DNA of 64,000 nt from Sipunculus nudus (lineage: Eukaryota; Annelida; Sipuncula; Golfingiida; Sipunculidae). Shown here in pieces: positions 1 through 9,250 of this stretch (position 1 is its first letter; each line of letters begins with the position of its first letter). The translations under genes and the position numbers were made by a program. The notes under the pieces were generated by a model. The model searched no databases and was not told the origin of the DNA. It was given only the letters and a program-made list of their open reading frames with translations. Location: contig CM049317.1 in the NCBI GenBank assembly GCA_026874595.1, positions 55,340,118 to 55,404,117 of the forward strand, read 5' to 3'.

Positions 1-489
1 GGCAAGCATGTTGGTCAGTTGCGTATGTCTGTTTGTCTGTCTGTCTGTTTGTTGGTTTGTTTGTCTGCACTGTCCTGGCCACAATTTTGCCACAATCACC
101 TTGAAACTTTCAGAGATGATGGAGAATTTCTAGGTGCCCTATTGTTTTTGGTTAAAATAGGTTAAAGGTCAAGGTCAAGGCCATCGAAAATCCTCGAAAC
201 CTTATTTTCCTCATAACTTGGTCAAAAATTGTCGTATCAACCTCATTCTTACCCCATTTTGTTCGTCTTTCCATTGCCCATATCCTGGTATGATCAACCT
301 TTGTTGGCCTTGTGTCACCTTGTCAGTATGTCTGTCTGTTTCAGGGTTGTTGTCAATTTTGTCAACGGCCTTGTTGTTCTTTCTGACATTTAGCACTCTC
401 CTGCCCACAATTTTGCCACAATCACCTTGAAACTTTCAGATATGATGGGCAACCAAAATTCTAGGTGCCCTATTGTTTTTGGCCCAAAT

Positions 490-502
490 AGGTCAAAGGT
501 CA
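490..502 (+). promoter_or_regulatory. DR1 nuclear-receptor-like site in AGGTCA cluster
   Basis: AGGTCAAAGGTCA is an exact DR1 (two AGGTCA half-sites spaced by one A), followed by further AGGTC repeats. Perfect copies also at 13501-13513, 16042-16054 and 35159-35171. Related clusters with TCAAGGTCA (ERR/SF-1-type extended half-site) lie at 2102-2110 and about 4220. Occupancy is unknown. Confidence 0.4.
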
Positions 503-930
503 AGGTCGAGGTCATCAAAAGTATACAAAACAGGTTTTTCTTCATATCTTTGTAACTGTTAGTCGTATCTACTTGAACTATAGCTCATTTTAATCGTCAT
601 CCAATGGCCTTTCTTCTGGTGGGTACTTGACTCAAATTTGCCGTTTCCATGGTAACACATTTTCGGGGGAAAATTATCATATTTGAAAATCAATGGACTA
701 ATTTGTCAGTTTTAATGCTAGAGAGGTCTAGTTTTTTTCCATTAGGTTGCATTCGTTTAATACTACATGAATTTATTAAAAGTCTGGCAATATCTCGTAA
801 GATAGCTCATCAAACGAGATATTTCGACATTTCATTAATCTTGCCCTGGAGGCCACAGTTTTGCAGGAATTTTTTTAAAACTGATATATTTCAAGTCTTA
901 CCCTCGTATTTCAAATTTGTTTTTTTCATT

Positions 931-1930
931 TTTTTGGATAGGGCCGCTAGGGAGCGCTGGATGCGAACCTCCCCAACATCATATATTTTGGCCATATCTC
1001 CAAAATTATAAGCCTCAATTACATAAACTATAGCTTATTTTCTTCCTCTAAGTCTTCTCCATAACCTGGTGTAGTCATCTGGTCACAATTTTGTGTCACT
1101 TTGTCAGTGTGTCTGTCTGTTTGATCGTTGTCCTCAAATTCGCCTGCTTGCTCTTGCGTCTCACATATAGCATTCTACAGCCCACAGTTTTGAAAGAATC
1201 CTTTTGAAACTATTACATCTTAAGTCTTTCACTAATATCTCGAAACCAATTTTTCATTTTCTGGATATGGCCGCTAGGGGGCGCTGAACTCGAACCTCTC
1301 CCCACATATCATGCTTTGGCAATATCTCCAAAACTATAAACCTCAGTTATATAAACTGTAGCTTTTTTCTTCCTTTGAGTCTTCTCCATAACCTGATTAA
1401 GGCATGTGGTTTCAATCTTCTGTCACTTTCTCAGTGTGTCCATCTGTTTGTCCGTTATCCTCAAAGTCGCCTGCTTGCTGGTTCTTACGCCTTACATATA
1501 GCATTCTACAGGCCACAGCTTTGACGGAATTCTTTTGAAACTGGGACATCTCATGTCATACTCTAATAATACGAAACGCGTTTGTCGTTTTTGGAATATG
1601 TCCGCTAGAGGGCGCTACAGTCGAACCTCCCAAGTATATCATTAATTCGCCATACCTCCAAAACTATTAATCTAAATTACATAAATTATAACTCATTTTC
1701 TTCCTTTGAATCTTCTCCATAACTAGGTTAAGTCATCTGGTGTCAATCTTGTCTCACAAAGTCAGTATGTCTGTCTGTTCGTCTTTTGTTGTCGGCTTTG
1801 TCTGCTTGCCTGTTCTTTTGTCTCATATGTCATTCTACGGGCCACATATTCTCAGCAATGGCCCTGAGAGTCATTCCATTGATAGAAAACCGACAAAATG
1901 TTCTGTCTGTCCGTCTGTGTTTCACTTCTG
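931..1930 (+). repeat. About 330-bp tandem repeat, three copies
   Basis: CTCF-like motifs at 943, 1271 and 1602 are spaced 328 and 331 bp. Each monomer has the order GGATATGGCCGCTAGGGGGC, CCAAAACTATAA, CTTCTCCATAACC, a GTCTGTCTG tract, CGCCTGCTTGC and CATATAGCATTCTAC. Monomers differ by roughly 15-25 percent by eye. The duplicate lies at 16483-17482, and a four-copy version at 37040-38390. Confidence 0.9.
1271..1286 (+). promoter_or_regulatory. CTCF-like motif in 330-bp repeat
   Basis: TGGCCGCTAGGGGGCGCTG (1268-1286) matches the vertebrate CTCF core YGRCCASYAGRKGGCRSYR at 18 of 19 positions. Sister sites: 943-960, 1602-1617, 16495, 16823, 17154, 37379, 38041. Binding is not shown by sequence alone. 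Confidence 0.5.
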
Positions 1931-1964
1931 ATTTCCGGCAAGCGTTCGACCTATGGTCGTCTAG
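1930..1964 (+). other. Putative rolling-circle 3' terminus (inverted arm, hairpin, CTAG)
   Basis: GATTTCCGGCAAGC (1930-1943) is the exact inverted complement of the 5' arm GCTTGCCGGAAATC found at 3968, 4032 and 5585. It is followed by a hairpin CGACC-TAT-GGTCG (1947-1959) and CTAG (1961-1964). Helitrons usually end in a short hairpin followed by CTRR, and Helentrons have subterminal inverted repeats. The same terminus closes the whole array at 38369-38403. The duplicate is at 17482-17516. Confidence 0.55.
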
Positions 1965-2308
1965 TTTGTTTTTTTGTGTGTTTGTCTGCGCTCTCCTGGC
2001 CACAATTTTGCAGCAATCGACATGACCCTTACAGGGTTGATTGACAACCGAACACCCTGGAACCCTATTGTTTTTGGTCAACATTGCTCCAAGGTCAAGG
2101 GTCAAGGTCACGACAGGTGTGGTTAACGGTTTTTGCACTATAACTTCGCCATAAATAGGCTTATCCACTTCTGCAATTGCTCATTTTTTTCGTCATCACC
2201 TGGCCTTTCTTTTGATATGTAGCTTACTTAAATTTGCCGTTACCATGGTTACATTTTTTGGGCAAAAATCATGGGAATTGGTAATAACACGACCATTTTT
2301 TTGTAACT

Positions 2309-3765
2309 TTGTCAGTTTTTAAGCTAGGCAGATCTAGTTTTCGGCATTTTGTTCCACATGACCAGCTTGACAGGACAGAACTGAAAGTCACGCCAAATCT
2401 CGCGCCATATCTCGTCAAACGAGAAAAAACGAGACTTCGCGGAAATGCTTATAACTCGGCGATTTTTACAGCTAGACAGGTCTGGTTTTCGGCATTTCGT
2501 TCCACCAAACAAGCTTGACACGACAGAGATGCAAGACAGGCCAAATCTCGCACCGTATCTCGTCAAACGAGAAAACACGGGATTTCAAGGAAATGCTTAT
2601 AACTGGGCCAGTTTTACAGCTAGACACATCTGGTTTTCGGCATTTAGTTCCACTAGACCAGCTTGACACGACAGATATGCAAGTGCCGTTACCATGGTTA
2701 CATTTTTTGGGCAAAAATCATGGAAATTGGAAATAACACGACCATTTTTTGTAACTTTGTCAGTTTTTAAGCTAGGCAGATCTAGTTTTCGGCTTTTTGT
2801 TCCACATGGCCAGCTTGACACGACAGAACTGAAAGTCACGCTAAATCTCGCGCCATATCTCGTCAAACGAGAAAACACGAGATTTCACGGAAATGCTTAT
2901 AACTCGGCGAGTTTTACGGCTAGACAGGTCTAGTTTTCGGCATTCATTAACATTTGGCCAACTTGACATAGTAAAACTGCGATACTTGGCGAAATCTCGC
3001 ACTATATCTGGTCAAATGTGGAAAAACGAGATTTCACAGAAATGCATATAAGTCGGCGACTTTCACGGCTAGACAGGTCTAGTTTTTGGCATTCATTAAC
3101 ATTTGGACGGCTTGACATGACAAACCTGCAAGACTGGCCAAATCTCGCACCATATCTCGTCAAACGATAAAAAAGGAGATTTCACAGACATGCTAATAAC
3201 TCGGCGACTTTTACAGCTAGACAGATGTAGTTTTCGCCATTTCATAACATTTAGAGAGTTTGATATGACAAATCTAGAAGACTGGCCAAATCCTGCACCA
3301 TATCTCGTCAAACGAGAAAACACGAGAGTACACGGAAATGCTTATAACTCGGCGACTTTTACAGCTAGACGGATCTAGTTTTCGCCATTTCGTAACGTTT
3401 GGCCGTCTTGACATAATAAAACTGCTCGTCTTGCCAAATCTCGTACTATATCTCGTCAAGCGAGAAAAAAAACATGATTTCACGTAAATGCTGATAACAC
3501 GGCGACTTTTGCAGCTAGACAGGTCTAGTTTCCGGCATTTTGTAATATTTGACAAACCTGACATGACAAAACTGGAAATCTCGCCAAAGCTCGCACCATT
3601 TCCCGTCAAACGAGAAAACACGAGATTTCATGCAAATGCTAATAACTCAGCGGCTTTTATCGCTAGACAGGTCTAGTTTTCGGCATTTCATATCATTTGG
3701 CCAGCCTGACATGACAAACCTGAAAACGTCTCACTGCTTCTTGTCAAACGAGATTAATGGGATTT
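2309..3765 (+). repeat. 148-bp satellite block
   Basis: The palindrome TCTCGTCAAACGAGA or a variant recurs at 2410, 2558, 2858, 3007, 3155, 3303, 3451 and 3601, mostly 148 bp apart. Each monomer also has ATTTCACGGAAATGCTTATA, AACTCGGCGACTTTTACAGC, TAGACAGGTCTAGTTTTCGG and CAGCTTGACA. One monomer (2680-2830) is interrupted by a second X-box and GGGCAAAAATCATGG segment. Open frames on both strands are a by-product of the monomer lacking stops. Duplicate at 17861-19317. Confidence 0.95.
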
Positions 3766-3931
3766 CATGAAAAAAATTTGAACTTGGTCCCTTTTACACT
3801 AGAAAGATATTCAGCTGTTAAAGGTCAGCATGCATAAATAAACATATTATCCGTTTCTGCTGCCCCGACAATGTTGCTCATTCATATGACTGTTTCTACA
3901 TGCACTCTGTCTATCTGTCTGTATCATTTCC

Positions 3932-3965
3932 ATTTCCGGCAAGCGCGTGACCTCTGGTCATCTTG
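3932..3965 (+). other. Putative rolling-circle 3' terminus, TGACC/GGTCA type
   Basis: ATTTCCGGCAAGC (3932-3944), hairpin TGACC-TCT-GGTCA (3948-3960), then CTTG (3962-3965). Relative to 1930-1964, both sides of the terminal base pair have changed (C-G to T-A), so pairing is kept. Further copies lie at 13277-13309, 19484-19517, 28828-28860, 31434-31467, 33454-33487 and 35005-35038. Confidence 0.5.
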
Positions 3966-3967
3966 TT

Positions 3968-3996
3968 GCTTGCCGGAAATCTTCGATTTCGGCAAG
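3968..3996 (+). other. 5' hairpin (subterminal inverted repeat), interrupted module
   Basis: GCTTGCCGGAAATC, loop TTC, GATTTCGGCAAG. It follows the previous 3' terminus by two bases. Only about 35 bp of this module follow (GGTCAGTTGCGTATGTCC) before a second complete 5' hairpin at 4032, so the module appears truncated or interrupted by a nested copy. Duplicate at 19520-19548. Confidence 0.6.
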
Positions 3997-4503
3997 TTGG
4001 TTGGTCAGTTGCGTATGTCCATTTGTTTGTTGCTTGCCGGAAATCTTCGATTTCCGCAAGCATATTGGTCAGTTGCGTATGTCTGTTTGTCTGTCTGTCT
4101 GTTTGTTTGTCTGCACTCTCCTGGCCACAATTTTGCCACAATCACCTTGAAACTTACAGGGATGATGAAAAACATAATTTCTAGGTGCCCTATTGTTTTT
4201 GGTTAAAATAGGTCAAAAGTCAAAGGTCAAGGTCACGACAGGTATGGTTAACGGTTTTTGCACTATAACTTCGCCATAAATAGGCTTATCCACTTCTGCA
4301 ATAGCTCATATTTTTCGTCATCACCTGGCCTTTCTTTTGACATGTAGCTTACTCAAATTTTCTGTTACCATGGTTACGCAATTTTGGGGAGAAATCATGG
4401 AATTTCGTGATATTTTTCAAATTTGCAGCAATCGTACTGATTCTGAGATATTTTATGTAACACAAGAATATCTCGAAATTGTTTTTTCAGATTTTGGAAA
4501 TGG

Positions 4504-4519
4504 CCGCCAGGGGGCGTTG
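4504..4519 (+). promoter_or_regulatory. CTCF-like motif
   Basis: TGGCCGCCAGGGGGCGTTG (4501-4519) agrees with the CTCF core at 17 of 19 positions. Copies at 13794-13809 and 20056-20071. The copy at 35452-35467 has lost the CpG. Confidence 0.5.
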
Positions 4520-4960
4520 CAGATGAAAAAACATGAACATTTGTTTTGGTGCTATACCTCCAGAACTATTAAACATTGGGCCATTTCCATCACAGCACCT
4601 TCAACTGGGGTCCATGGGCTTATTTTTGCGCATAGGTGCCAAAGTGCGCTATTGCCAGATTTCTCTACTTTTGGGGTAAAACTTTTGAATTTTGAAAATA
4701 TGCAGTTTTCAGCTTCTAACTCTGTCAGTTTTTATGCTGGAGAGGTCAATTTTTTTGCATCTTGTAGCCCTTGGTGAGTTCTCGGTGATCCAATCAAAAA
4801 TCTTGCAAAATCTCGCACCGTTTCTCGTCAAACGAGAGTCTTCGAGATTTCATTCAATATGACCTACAGGTTGCATTTTTTTAACAATGGCTTTGAAATT
4901 GATATATTTTGTGTTATTTTATAAATATCTCGAAATCAGTTTTTCATTTTTTGGAAATAG

Positions 4961-4976
4961 CCACCAGGGGGCGTGG
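4961..4976 (+). promoter_or_regulatory. CTCF-like motif
   Basis: CCACCAGGGGGCGTGG has a perfect CCACCAGGGGGC core with a diverged 3' edge. Copies at 14250-14265, 20513-20528, 34519-34534 and 35910-35925. Confidence 0.45.
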
Positions 4977-5329
4977 TACCTGAAACACTGTAACATATCA
5001 TTTTTCTGCAATATCTCAAAAAATATTAAACGTGACACCATTTTTTTTGGTGGTATCTGAAACTAGGAACATTGGCTTATTCCTCCGCACATGTAGCTTT
5101 GTACTGCCGTTACCATGGTTACCAAATTTGGGGGTAAAACGTGACAACTTGAAAATACGAAGTTTACCTGCTTCTATCTCTGTTGATATTTCCCATAGAA
5201 AGGTCTGGTTTTCGGCGTTAGACAGCATCCGTCTAGTTCTCAGTCATTCAATCGCAAGTCTCGTCATATCTCGCACCGTTTCTCGTGAAACGAGAACACG
5301 TGACCATTCAAAGAAATGCCTATAATTCT

Positions 5330-5560
5330 GTCATTTTTTTACGCCACAGACACATGGTCTGCAGCGCCGGATAGCGTCGGACACTCGCAGTCACATTCAG
5401 GGGTCGCATTGTTAGTCTCGTCAAATCTCGCGCCGTTTTTCGCCATACCACGAAGACACTCGCCGTCGCCGCAAGTGGCGGCAGGGTCCTTACGGTGGGC
5501 GGCCGGCGTGTGCAGCGGTCCGTGACGGCCTCTCCGGGCCCCGTCTATGATCATACATGT
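5330..5560. other. CpG-rich segment inside an AT-rich array
   Basis: Strikingly GC- and CpG-rich compared with all neighbouring DNA (for example CGCCGTCGCCGCAAGTGGCG and GGGCGGCCGGCGTGTGCAGC). It contains a GCCGC-AAGTG-GCGGC stem-loop. A weaker relative (AAGTGGCGGCAG) lies near 7041, at the equivalent end of the next module. I recognise no gene. It could be a distinct module end or a small CpG island. Duplicate at about 20882-21112. Confidence 0.6.
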
Positions 5561-6225
5561 TGGAGGCACAGTCCATACTTTATTGCTTGCCGGAAATCTT
5601 CGATTTCCGCAAGCATATTGGTCAGTTGCGTATGTCTGTTTGTCTGTCTGTCTGTTTGTTTGTTTGTCTGTATGTACACGCGCTACAGGCCACAGTTTTT
5701 AAGCAATCGCTCTGAAACTTATACATTAAATGTAAGATTGGTTCTCCTCGGAGCCTATTGTTTTTGGTCATGATCGGTCAAAGGTCAAGGTCAGGGTCAC
5801 CAAAAAACCTAACATTTTTACTTTCTTCATATCTTTGTCAATAATAATCGTAGCCGCATAATCTGTAGCTCATTTTATTCCTCTTTATGTTAGCTTTCCA
5901 AGTGCTAGCAAATTTTTCTGGTCGATTGTTACCAACGTAACGTATTTTTGGGGGAAAATCAGAAAATTCGAAAATTTCACTCAAAATTTTCCATTTTTTA
6001 AGTTAGAGAGGTCTAGTTTTTTGCATTGTGTAGCATTTAATATGCTCTATGGAAAATTAACGGGAGTCTCGCAAAATCTCGTGCCATTTTTCGTCAAATG
6101 AGACTTTTCGAGATTTCATTAAAAACGATTTAGAGGTGGCAGTTTTACAGCTAAGGTTCTAAAAGTGACATATTTTCTGTTTTTCTGTATTATCTCGAAC
6201 TTGTTTTTTCATTTTTTGAAATTAA

Positions 6226-6241
6226 CCACCAGGGGGCGTGG
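6226..6241 (+). promoter_or_regulatory. CTCF-like motif
   Basis: CCACCAGGGGGCGTGG, with different flanks from 4961. It lies 132 bp upstream of the perfect X-box at 6373. Copy at 21778-21793. Confidence 0.45.
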
Positions 6242-6372
6242 TACTGGAAACACTGCAACTTACCATTTTTCTGCAATACCAAAAAAAATATTAAACGTGG
6301 CACAATGTTTACTGTCTTATCTGAAACTAGGATCGTCGGCTTAATCCTGCGTACATGTAGCTTTGCGCTGCT

Positions 6373-6386
6373 GTTACCATGGTAAC
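6373..6386. promoter_or_regulatory. RFX X-box-like perfect palindrome
   Basis: GTTACCATGGTAAC is a perfect 14-bp palindrome that fits the RFX X-box (GTNRCC, short spacer, RGYAAC). Most other copies read GTTACCATGGTTAC with one mismatch: 2239, 2688, 4364, 5109, 11761, 13654 and 14397. The copy at 643-656 is GTTTCCATGGTAAC. Copy 2 of this site is at 21925-21938. Confidence 0.45.
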
Positions 6387-7060
6387 CAAATTTTGGGGTA
6401 AAACTTGGCAATCTGAAAATAATAAGTTTTTTGCTTCTATCTCTGTTAATATTTATACTACAAGTGTCTAGTTTTCTGCATGAGGTAGCATTCCCTTGCC
6501 ACTAATGCAGTTAATTGCAAGTCTCGTAGAATCTCGCTCTGTTTTGCGTCAAACAAGAAATCACGAGATTTCACAGAAATGCATATAACTTGGTCACCTT
6601 TTCGGCTAAAGAGGAGCAGTTTTCAGCATTTTGTTGCGTTTTGGGAGCTTAACAAGATAATAACTTATATCTCGCCACATCTCGTACCATCTCCCGCCAA
6701 ACGAGAATATTCGAGAATTCGAACAAATGTCTATATCTCTGTCATTTGAATGCCAGAGATTTTATTTTTCTATTGTTCAAGATTCACTTGACTAGTTTGA
6801 AGTGACAAAATTGAATATCTCGTCATATCTCGCATCATTTCTTGTCAAACGAGAACATGGGACCATTCAAAGATACGCCTATAATTCTGTTATTTTAATG
6901 CTGAAGACCTTTAGTTTTCAGCATTCGATAGCGTCTAACCCTCTCGGTCACATTATGTGTTTATATTGTAAGTTTCGTCAAATCTGGGATCGTTTTTTCT
7001 TAAAAAAAAAAAAGTACATCCTATTGCCGTGACCATAAGTGGCGGCAGTATGTGATAGTA

Positions 7061-7380
7061 AATGTCGGCAGGGGCATTACACTTGACAGCTGGAGCCGTG
7101 TTCTATGGGTGTGCGATGGCCCATGAAGAAGACTTCTATTGTGTTGTTATCGTCTTCCTTTGATTGCTGCTTCGTAAGCTTCACAGACCAGCGCCAACCA
7201 CCTGGTTGCCATGTGTCCTCAATGTAAACAAGCTTTGCTGTTTTCCTTTCCCTAAGATATGTATGGTAGCCTGTTCACTTGTCCTTAGATTGTTTATTGT
7301 TGGTGTATTGAAGTAAAATAAAATGCCAGGTTTTCCTGCATATTGATTGTAAATTGAATAAAATCATACAAGAACCAACC
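7061..7380. other. Non-repetitive spacer within the unit
   Basis: No tandem structure, recognisable gene or RNA. Several AATAAA-like hexamers occur on the + strand around 7316-7365, but with no coding frame upstream they are not evidence of a gene. Duplicate at 22613-22932. Confidence 0.5.
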
Positions 7381-9250
7381 AATGTTCTATGACCACTATT
7401 TCAGATTTGAGATCAGAACAATTGCTTTCTGCATAAACCACTATGACCAGATTTGATAAACTTTAAAGTGGTCTATATTTTTTTCTGAAGAAGTTGAGCT
7501 ATATGCTTGGAGATGCCAGCCAGTGGGTGTGAATGGATTGCAATGAAACCCAAGCCAGGTGTTTGTGAAGAGTCTGGTGGAGATGAAGGGGGCCAAAACC
7601 TATTTGACTGTGTATAAGCATAAACTGGCCTGAAATCAGGTTTCTGGGGGCATGAAATTTTTGTTTGTGGGAACAGGGTAATATTTTCTTGTTTCCCTGT
7701 ATATACACCCTAAACTGGGCCTAATGACACCAAAACCAGGTTTGTGGGACCATCAGTACAGATTTGAGGGGGAAAAATGGATTTTATCCGTATATCACTA
7801 TGTTCACTGTGTCCAGATTTGGAAATTCAAACTGGTCCTAATTTTTTTTCTGATGGAGTTGAGCCAAATGCTTTGAGATACCAGCCAGTGGGTGTAAATG
7901 GATTGCAATGATACCAAACCAGGTGTGTGTGTTGAGTTTTGTGGAGATGAGGGGGGCCAAAACCTATCTGACTGTGTATAAGCATAAACTGGCCTGAAAT
8001 CAGGTTTCTGGGGGCTTGAAATTCTTGTTTGTGTCAACAGGGTAATATTATCTTGTTTCCCTGTATATACACCTTGAATATGGCCTAATGACACCTAAAC
8101 CATGTTTTAGGGACCATCATTACAGATTTGAGGTAAAAAAAAATGGATTTTCCCTGTATATCACTATGTTCACTGTGTCCAGATTTGGGAATTCAAACTG
8201 GCCCTAATTTTTTTTCTGAGGGAGTTGAGCCAAATGCTTGGTGATGCCAGCCAGTGGGTGTAAATGGATTGCAATGATACCCAAACCAGGAGTGTGTGTT
8301 GAGTTTTGTGGATATGAAGGGGGCCAGAACCTATTTGACTGTGTATAAGCATAAACTGGCCTGAAATCAGGTTTCTGGGGGCATGAAATTTTTGTTTGTG
8401 GGAACAGGGTACTATTATCTTGTTTCCCTGTATATACACCCTAAACTGGGCCTAATGACACCAAAACCAGGTTTGTGGGACCATCAGTACAGATTTGAGG
8501 TGGGAAAATGGATTTTCTCTGTATATCACTATGTTCACTGTGTCCAGATTTGGAAATTCAAACTGGCCCTAATTTTTTTTCTGAGGGAGTTGAGCCAAAT
8601 GCTTGGTGATGCCAGCCAGTGGGTGTAAATGGATTGCAATGATACCCAAACCAGGAGTGTGTGTTGAGTTTTGTGGGGATGAGGGGGGCCAGAACCTATT
8701 TGACTGTGTATAAGCATAAACTGGCCTGAAATCAGGTTTCTGGGGGCATGAAATTTTTGTTTGTGGGAACAGGGTAGTATTATCTTGTTTCCCTGTATAT
8801 ACACACTAAACTGGGCCTAATGACACCAAAACCAGGTTTGTGGGACCATCAGTACAGATTTGAGGGGAAAAAATGGATTTTTTCTGTATATCACTATGTC
8901 CACTGTGTCCAGATTTGGAAATTCAAACTGGCCCTAATTTTTTTTCTGAGGGATTTGAACCAAATGCTTTGAGATTCCAGCCAGTGGGTGTAAATGGATT
9001 GCAATGATAGCCAAACCAGGTGTGTGTGATGAGTCTGGTGGAGATGAGGTGGTCCAAAACACTATTTGCCTGTGTATAATAAGCCATATACTGTCCTCAG
9101 CTGAAATCAGCTTTCTGGGGGCTTGAAATGTTTGCTGGTGGGAACAAGGTAATATTATCTTGTTATCATGGATATACACCCTAAAATGGGTCTAAGAACA
9201 CCAACTACATGCATGTTGGACCATGAGTACAGATTTGAGGTAACAAATTG
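7381..9250 (+). repeat. 365-bp tandem repeat, about five copies
   Basis: CCAGCCAGTGGG occurs at 7516, 7881, 8247, 8612 and 8977, spaced 365, 366, 365 and 365 bp. Other shared blocks are CTGAAATCAGGTTTCTGGGG, CTTGTTTCCCTGTATATACA and CACTGTGTCCAGATTTGG. The inner monomers are very similar and the first and last are more diverged, as expected when an array expands by unequal exchange. No similarity to the 148-bp or 330-bp repeats is evident. Duplicate at 22933-24802. Confidence 0.95.

Larger units (their letters stand above)
1..1964 (+). mobile_element. Helitron-like module with 330-bp repeats (5' end outside window)
   Basis: The copy of this module at 15531-17516 is complete. It contains a (GTCT)n tract, two TTGCCACAATCACC modules (about 80-480), AGGTCA clusters at about 165-180 and 490-510, an X-box-like site at 643-656, three 330-bp repeats each with a CTCF-like motif, and then a terminal inverted arm, hairpin and CTAG at 1930-1964. 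No transposase or helicase frame is present, so if it is mobile it is non-autonomous. The Helitron-like assignment is inferred from end structure only. Confidence 0.55.
1965..3965 (+). mobile_element. Helitron-like module with 148-bp satellite core
   Basis: Starts in a T-rich tract directly after CTAG and lacks the 5' hairpin. It carries CTCCTGGCCACAATTTTGC, an AGGTCA cluster (2091-2110), an X-box at 2239-2252, then about ten 148-bp monomers. It closes with (GTCT)n, the arm ATTTCCGGCAAGC, the hairpin TGACC-TCT-GGTCA and CTTG at 3965. The next 5' hairpin begins three bases later, so the modules sit head to tail. Confidence 0.5.
4032..5584 (+). mobile_element. Helitron-like module with CTCF-like sites
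   Basis: Opens with hairpin GCTTGCCGGAAATC-TTC-GATTTCCGCAAGC (4032-4061), then GGTCAGTTGCGTATGTCTG and a (GTCT/GTTT)n tract. An AGGTCA cluster is at about 4210-4235 and an X-box at 4364-4377. A CTCF-like site is at 4504-4519, a second CTCF-like site at 4961-4976 and a second X-box at 5109-5122, with TCTCGTCAAACGAGA palindromes between. It runs into a GC-rich stretch (5330-5560). I see no CTAG-type 3' terminus before the next hairpin at 5585. Duplicate at 19584-21136. Confidence 0.5.
5585..7060 (+). mobile_element. Helitron-like module with 5' hairpin and CTCF/X-box sites
   Basis: 5' hairpin at 5585-5614 (14-nt and 13-nt arms, TTC loop), (GTCT/GTTT)n, then a (C)GGTCAAAGGTCA cluster at about 5775. 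A CTCF-like site is at 6226-6241 and a perfect 14-bp X-box palindrome at 6373-6386. Diverged TCTCGTCAAACGAGA-type units run to about 7000, and AAGTGGCGGCAG lies near 7041. Insertion is after CATACTTTATT, a T-rich site. Duplicate at 21137-22612. Confidence 0.5.

Noticed and set aside
649-1011. 120-codon frame at the start of the window
   Set aside because: Runs through the X-box-like and CTCF-like motifs, has no recognisable domain and is not kept in the related modules.
1830-2168. 112-codon minus-strand frame shared by several modules
   Set aside because: Spans the module junction and terminal hairpin. Its length varies with the T-tract in each copy (68, 88, 91 and 112 codons).
2410-2424. 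TCTCGTCAAACGAGA as a CENP-B box
   Set aside because: Core spacing and several fixed bases of the CENP-B box do not match. Only a loose resemblance.
2309-3621. Many overlapping 60-115-codon frames on both strands in the 148-bp blocks (MFSRLTRYGARF-like and MLITRRLLQLDRS-like peptides)
   Set aside because: They repeat with the 148-bp monomer on both strands at once. Since 148 is not a multiple of 3 they shift frame from unit to unit. Satellite artefact.
7316-7365. AATAAA clusters as polyadenylation signals of a gene
   Set aside because: No coding frame upstream, and such hexamers are common in AT-rich DNA.
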